A DNA stretch of 64,000 nucleotides, taken from NCBI RefSeq assembly GCF_004122165.1, contig NZ_SBKO01000001.1, positions 992,001 to 1,056,000 on the forward strand, written 5' to 3'. This stretch comes from Flavobacterium amnicola. Lineage in GTDB: Bacteria > Bacteroidota > Bacteroidia > Flavobacteriales > Flavobacteriaceae. Of the stretch, positions 60,327 to 64,000 are shown in pieces. A program made the position numbers and the translations under genes. Under the pieces are notes generated by a model, which saw only the letters and a list, made by a program, of their open reading frames with translations, was not told the DNA's origin and ran no database searches. Positions within the stretch are counted from its first letter, which is position 1. Every line of letters begins with the position of its first letter.

Positions 60327-61463
60327 ATGAATTTGCAGAAAAAAGTTGTCCTTTCATTAGGAAGTAATATCGGAAATCGACTCGAAAACATCGAGACTTG
60401 TATTCAATTGGTGCACCAACGAATTGGATTGGTTTTGCGTGTTTCACAACTCTTTGAAACGCCATCTTGGGGTTTTGAAAGCGATGCCTTTTACAATTGT
60501 GCCGTACTTATTCATACTTCTTTTTCGGCAGAAAAGATTTTGCGTAAAATCACGGCTATTGAAAAAGAAATGGGTCGTACACGCAAGAAAGATGCCGGTT
60601 ATGAAGCCAGAATTATAGACATCGATATTATTACTTTAGAAGAGCAAATTATCACCACTGAAAATGTCACAATTCCGCACACGCAAATGCAGCATCGGAA
60701 ATTTGTCTTACTTCCGTTTCAAGATTTGAAATGGGAATGGCAACATCCTATTTTAAATAAATCGATTCCAGAACTGATTCAAACGTGTGAAGATAAAAGT
60801 GATTGCAAAATTGTAGCCTCGTTAACCGCTCCCGCTATGAATTGTAATGTAAATCAAATCAATTACATCGCGATAGAAGGAAATATTGGCGCGGGCAAAA
60901 CTACTTTAGCGACTAAAATTTCGGAAGATTTTAATGCGAAGTTGGTATTGGAGCGTTTTGCGGACAATCCGTTTTTGCCGAAGTTTTATAAAGATCAAAA
61001 CCGGTATGCCTTTCCGTTAGAAATGTCATTTTTGGCCGATCGCTACCAGCAATTGGCGGATGATTTGTCGCAATTTGATTTGTTTGCCGATTTCGTGGTG
61101 GCCGATTATCATATCTTCAAATCCTTAATTTTTGCCAAAGTAACCTTGCAGGAAGACGAATTCCGATTGTATAAAACGTTGTTTGATATCATTTACAAAG
61201 AAATGCCAAAGCCGGATTTGTATGTGTATTTGTATCAAAATACCGAAAGATTGTTGAAAAACATCAAGAAACGCGGTCGTAGTTACGAACAGGAAATTCC
61301 CGCGGAATATTTAGATAAAATCAATCAAGGTTATTTGGATTATATCAAAACACAAACCGATTTGAATGTATTGGTTATTGATGTTTCCGATTTTGATTTT
61401 GTAAAACGTCAAGAAGATTATATCACTATTTTACAAGCGATTCAAGAAAAGTTGGATTGTTAG
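60327..61463 (+). CDS. Fusion of HPPK (FolK) and deoxynucleoside kinase
   Basis: 378 residues. Residues 1 to about 165 are 6-hydroxymethyl-dihydropterin pyrophosphokinase: LSLGSNIGNRLENI, SQLFETPSWGF, FYNCAVLIHTS, EMGRTRKKDAGYEARIIDIDIITL, IPHTQMQHRKFVLLPF. From about 178 comes a complete deoxynucleoside kinase (dCK/dGK family): P-loop GNIGAGKTT (residues 185-193), the acidic ERFADNPFLPKFYKD, ADRYQQLADDL, VVADYHIFKSLIFAK and the lid KKRGRSYEQEI. It would serve both folate synthesis and deoxynucleoside salvage. A bifunctional gene, continuous in frame; no stop or frameshift separates the halves. Confidence 0.94.
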   Translation: MNLQKKVVLSLGSNIGNRLENIETCIQLVHQRIGLVLRVSQLFETPSWGFESDAFYNCAVLIHTSFSAEKILRKITAIEKEMGRTRKKDAGYEARIIDIDIITLEEQIITTENVTIPHTQMQHRKFVLLPFQDLKWEWQHPILNKSIPELIQTCEDKSDCKIVASLTAPAMNCNVNQINYIAIEGNIGAGKTTLATKISEDFNAKLVLERFADNPFLPKFYKDQNRYAFPLEMSFLADRYQQLADDLSQFDLFADFVVADYHIFKSLIFAKVTLQEDEFRLYKTLFDIIYKEMPKPDLYVYLYQNTERLLKNIKKRGRSYEQEIPAEYLDKINQGYLDYIKTQTDLNVLVIDVSDFDFVKRQEDYITILQAIQEKLDC

Positions 61464-61473
61464 ATGGTTTCGA

Positions 61474-62007
61474 CTAAGTCGTTTTCAACTTACAAAACAA
61501 ATCCCAAATCACAATTCCTGTACTGACAGAAATGTTTAGCGAATGCTTGGTTCCCAATTGCGGAATTTCAATCGCACCATCACAAAGTTTCACCGCTTCT
61601 TGATTGACTCCGAATACTTCATTCCCAAAAACCAAGGCGTATTTTTTATTCGTTGCTGTTTTAAAATCATCCAAGAAAATAGCATTTTCTACTTGTTCGA
61701 TGGCAAAGACTTCCACATTTTGAGATTTCAAATCGGAAATCACTTGTAATACATCTTTTTGATATTCCCAAGTCACCGTGTCGGTTGCGCCAAGTGCTGT
61801 TTTGTTAATTTCTTTATTGGGTGGTGTAGCCGTAATGCCGCACAAATAAATTTTTTCAATCAAAAAGGCGTCGCTTGTTCTAAAAACCGAACCAATATTA
61901 TGCAAACTTCTGATGTCATCCAATACAATGATAATTGGCGTTTTTTCGGCTTGCTTAAATTCTTCTATCGATTTTCGGTCTAATTCGCTGTTTTCAATTT
62001 TTCTCAT
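61474..62007 (-). CDS. TrmH/SpoU family RNA 2'-O-methyltransferase
   Basis: 177 residues, a short SpoU protein without an N-terminal substrate domain. Motif 1 is VLDDIRSLHNIGSVFRTSDAF, motif 2 is ALVFGNEVFGVNQEAVKLCDGAIEIPQLG and motif 3 is KHSLNISVSTGIVIWDL; together they form the trefoil-knot SAM site. Its substrate (tRNA or rRNA) is not determined by the sequence. The -7 box lies 4 nt from the ATG. It converges with the folK fusion gene. Confidence 0.94.
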   Translation of the reverse strand: MRKIENSELDRKSIEEFKQAEKTPIIIVLDDIRSLHNIGSVFRTSDAFLIEKIYLCGITATPPNKEINKTALGATDTVTWEYQKDVLQVISDLKSQNVEVFAIEQVENAIFLDDFKTATNKKYALVFGNEVFGVNQEAVKLCDGAIEIPQLGTKHSLNISVSTGIVIWDLFCKLKTT

Positions 62008-62011
62008 GCTG

Positions 62012-62019
62012 CAAAAATA
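62012..62019 (-). promoter_or_regulatory. -7 box of the TrmH-type gene, 4 nt before ATG
   Basis: Minus-strand TATTTTTG is followed by CAGC and the ATG at 62007. A TTG (62045-62043) lies 23 bp upstream, inside the preceding terminator stem. Confidence 0.5.
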
Positions 62020-62052
62020 AAAAATCCCGATTAGTAATGAACCAATCGGGAT
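62019..62052 (-). terminator. Terminator of the DUF1573 gene
   Basis: ATCCCGATT and AATCGGGAT form a 9-bp stem with an 11-nt loop, followed on the minus strand by a T-run that merges with the next gene's -7 box. Confidence 0.82.
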
Positions 62053-62074
62053 GAAATTATATTATAGTAAAGTA

Positions 62075-62620
62075 TTAGCTTTTTGGCATATCTACAACTG
62101 GTCCTGCTGGAGCCGCTGGAGTTAGTGGAGATACTGGCGCCGCTTTAGCGTTTACAGTTCCTTTGATAGTAACCACTTTTGTTGGTAAATCTTTCGCATT
62201 TGAAGTAATTGTTACCGATTTTGTAAAAGCACCTACTCTGTTTGTGTCATATTTTACCCCAATAACCGCTTTTGCTCCTGGAGCAATTGGTTCTTTAGGG
62301 AAAGTTGGTACTGTACAACCACAAGAGCCAACCGCATTAGAAATTACTAATGGTTCTGTACCGTTGTTAATAATCGTGAACTGTCTTTGACCGTCAGCTC
62401 CTTGCTCTATAGTTCCATAATCTACTGTTTCAGATTCAAATGTCATCGCTGGTCCAGCAACTTTTACCATTTCGAATTTAGGAGCTTCTTCTTTTTTTGA
62501 AGCCACTTTAGTTGTTTTTGCTTTTTTTACTTTTTTAGTGTTCTTAGCAATTTCTTGAGCAGATGCATCTAAATTTCCGAAGAAAGCTATGGCAGCAGCC
62601 ATTAGTATTATTTTTTTCAT
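62075..62620 (-). CDS. DUF1573 domain-containing exported protein
   Basis: 181 residues. Signal peptide MKKIILMAAAIAFFGNLDASAQ. A Lys-rich linker precedes the DUF1573 domain (about 55-155): ETVDYGTIEQGADGQRQFTIINNGTEPLVISNAVGSCGCTVPTFPKEPIAPGAKAVIGVKYDTNRVGAFTKSVTITSN, an immunoglobulin-like fold with the conserved CGC motif. A Pro/Ala-rich tail ends the chain. The family is abundant in Bacteroidota and of unknown role. A -7 box is at 62645-62652. Confidence 0.92.
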   Translation of the reverse strand: MKKIILMAAAIAFFGNLDASAQEIAKNTKKVKKAKTTKVASKKEEAPKFEMVKVAGPAMTFESETVDYGTIEQGADGQRQFTIINNGTEPLVISNAVGSCGCTVPTFPKEPIAPGAKAVIGVKYDTNRVGAFTKSVTITSNAKDLPTKVVTIKGTVNAKAAPVSPLTPAAPAGPVVDMPKS

Positions 62621-62644
62621 AATTCAATAAATAGATTTAATAAA

Positions 62645-62680
62645 CAAATGTAAAAATATTTAAACAAATATTGAGCCAAA
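62645..62680 (-). promoter_or_regulatory. Candidate promoter of the DUF1573 gene
   Basis: Minus-strand TACATTTG (62652-62645) with TTTG (62680-62677) 24 bp upstream, at the long end of accepted spacing. Confidence 0.45.
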
Positions 62681-62720
62681 ATAAGTAAATTCGTCGCCAA
62701 TAATCAAAAAATTTAACGTT

Positions 62721-64000
62721 TTGTCAACAAAAGAAAAATCGCCGAAGGAAACTCCGCTGATGAAGCAGTATAACGAGATAAAGAACAAGTACCCAGATGC
62801 TTGCTTATTGTTTCGCGTTGGGGATTTTTATGAAACTTTTGGGGAAGATGCGATTCGTGCCTCCAAAATTTTAGGAATTACGTTAACAAAACGAGGAGCT
62901 GGTTCCGAAACCGAAACCGCTTTAGCCGGTTTTCCGCATCATTCCATCAATACCTATTTGCCAAAATTGGTTAAAGCTGGACTTCGAGTGGCCATTTGTG
63001 ATCAGTTGGAAGATCCTAAAATGACCAAAACGATTGTAAAACGAGGAGTGACTGAATTGGTTACACCAGGTGTTTCGATGAACGATGAGGTCTTGGTTTC
63101 AAAGTCGAATAACTTTTTAGCTTCTATATATTTTGGAAAGAAGCAACTAGGCGTTTCATTTTTGGATGTATCCACAGGAGAATTTTTGACTTCCGAAGGA
63201 AATGAAGAATATGTAGACAAATTGTTGCAAAATTTTGGTCCGAGTGAAATTTTGGTGCCCAAACAAAACAAAAAAGATTTTTTAGAAACGTTTGGCGATA
63301 ATTTCCATGCCTTCTATTTGGAAGATTGGATTTATAAAGAAGATTATGCGGTTGAAACCTTAACCCAGCATTTTCAAACCAATTCCTTAAAAGGGTTTGG
63401 AATTGAAGAGTTGCAACACGGCGTAATTGCTTCGGGGGCTATTTTATATTATTTATCCGAAACCCAACATAATAAAGTACAACATATCACGTCTATTCAG
63501 CGAATTGCAGAAGATGCTTACGTTTGGATGGATCGTTTTACGATTCGAAATTTAGAATTGTACCACAGCTATAATCCGAATGCCGTTACACTTTTGGATG
63601 TGATTGACAAGACTCTTTCGCCAATGGGCGGAAGATTGCTAAAACGTTGGTTGGCCCTTCCATTGAAGGATTTGACCAAAATCAGAAGTCGTCATGAAGT
63701 GGTCGGTTATTTGAAAGAAAATCAAGAAATTCTACATCAAATTCAATACCAAATCAAACAAATTTCCGATTTGGAACGTTTGATTTCCAAAGTGGCTGCC
63801 GGTCGTATTTCGCCTCGGGAGTTGGTTTATTTGAAAGTGTCTTTAGATGCTATTATTCCAGTGAAAGAATTGGCGTTGAAAAGTCCACAGGAAGCGGTAA
63901 AAGTAATTGGCGACAGTCTGCACTCTTGCGATTTGCTTCGCGAAAAAATTGGAACGACTTTAAATCAAGAGGCGCCCGTTGCAATTAACAAAGGAAATGC
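62721..64000 (+). CDS. mutS: DNA mismatch repair protein MutS, 5' part
   Basis: The gene runs off the right edge; about 426 codons are present. A TTG at 62721 is the likely start, giving (M)STKEKSPKETPLMKQYNEIKNKYPD, while the first in-frame ATG at 62760 would cut off the conserved lead-in. Domain I contains the mismatch-reading Phe-x-Glu in RVGDFYETFGEDA and the segment RGAGSETETALAGFPHHSINTYLPKLV. The connector and the start of the lever domain follow, with TLLDVIDKTLSPMGGRLLKRWLALPLKD. The ATPase domain lies beyond the window. MutS recognises mispaired bases and recruits MutL. Confidence 0.96.
   Translation, partial: MSTKEKSPKETPLMKQYNEIKNKYPDACLLFRVGDFYETFGEDAIRASKILGITLTKRGAGSETETALAGFPHHSINTYLPKLVKAGLRVAICDQLEDPKMTKTIVKRGVTELVTPGVSMNDEVLVSKSNNFLASIYFGKKQLGVSFLDVSTGEFLTSEGNEEYVDKLLQNFGPSEILVPKQNKKDFLETFGDNFHAFYLEDWIYKEDYAVETLTQHFQTNSLKGFGIEELQHGVIASGAILYYLSETQHNKVQHITSIQRIAEDAYVWMDRFTIRNLELYHSYNPNAVTLLDVIDKTLSPMGGRLLKRWLALPLKDLTKIRSRHEVVGYLKENQEILHQIQYQIKQISDLERLISKVAAGRISPRELVYLKVSLDAIIPVKELALKSPQEAVKVIGDSLHSCDLLREKIGTTLNQEAPVAINKGN

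Noticed and set aside
61471..61481. CGACT-A-AGTCG palindrome between the folK fusion and TrmH genes
   Set aside because: The 5-bp stem with a 1-nt loop cannot fold as such, and it lies partly in the TrmH gene's stop region.

Overview
The window is a stretch of an AT-rich Bacteroidota chromosome, most likely Flavobacterium or a close relative in the Flavobacteriaceae. The evidence is a type IX secretion system (SprA translocon, Plug, a PorP/SprF protein, a cargo with a sorting domain), an alternative complex III plus heme-copper oxidase operon, a malic enzyme with a phosphotransacetylase-like tail, a ribosomal protein S16 with a long C-terminal extension, promoters of the Bacteroidota type (-33 TTG/TTTG, -7 TANNTTTG), and start codons without Shine-Dalgarno sequences. 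The content is chromosomal and mostly housekeeping. I see no insertion sequence, prophage, CRISPR array or rRNA operon. No gap between genes exceeds about 220 bases.

Layout. 1-6950: the 3' end of plug, apaG, a methyltransferase/M20 peptidase pair, tRNA-Leu(UAG), a 2Fe-2S ferredoxin, a metallophosphoesterase, a DUF3050 protein and a glutaryl-CoA-dehydrogenase-type enzyme. 7050-13090: a beta-propeller sensor kinase and a NarL-type response regulator on either side of a secreted T9SS cargo gene; this is the most accessory-looking part. 13090-17480: trmN6, rimM and rpsP, then a DUF6252-like lipoprotein with an odd insertion, an RRM protein, a lipoprotein with three NPPHGQPGH motifs and a SPOR protein. 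17580-29190: one long respiratory operon, actABCDEF-coxB-coxA, with a good promoter in front and a terminator behind. 29260-40210: a beta-barrel protein, maeB, ruvA and the 7.2 kb sprA. 40310-45400: mscS, a helical repeat protein, dodecin, an Nfu protein with a doubled N-terminal domain, a PorP/SprF protein, a gamma carbonic anhydrase and murI. 45460-52870: the envelope cluster ompH-ompH-bamA-uppS-DUF6089-nadK-CBS, read leftwards. 52960-64000: pdxJ, a hydrolase, a small membrane protein, tig-clpP-clpX, sppA, a folK-deoxynucleoside kinase fusion, a TrmH-type methyltransferase, a DUF1573 protein and the 5' part of mutS.

How the genes work together. The respiratory operon builds a quinol:cytochrome c oxidoreductase and the terminal oxidase it feeds. 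BamA and the Skp-like OmpH proteins insert barrels such as SprA; SprA with Plug exports cargo such as the protein at 10014-12416. Tig, ClpP and ClpX form a folding and proteolysis group.

The points I find most worth checking are: the kinase-cargo-regulator arrangement; the NPPHGQPGH triple-motif lipoprotein; several genes whose -7 box lies exactly 4 nt before the ATG and directly follows an upstream terminator (possible leaderless transcripts); the phage-like insertion in the DUF6252 lipoprotein; and histidine-rich tracts on three subunits of the respiratory operon. No clearly new multi-gene defence or biosynthetic system is visible.
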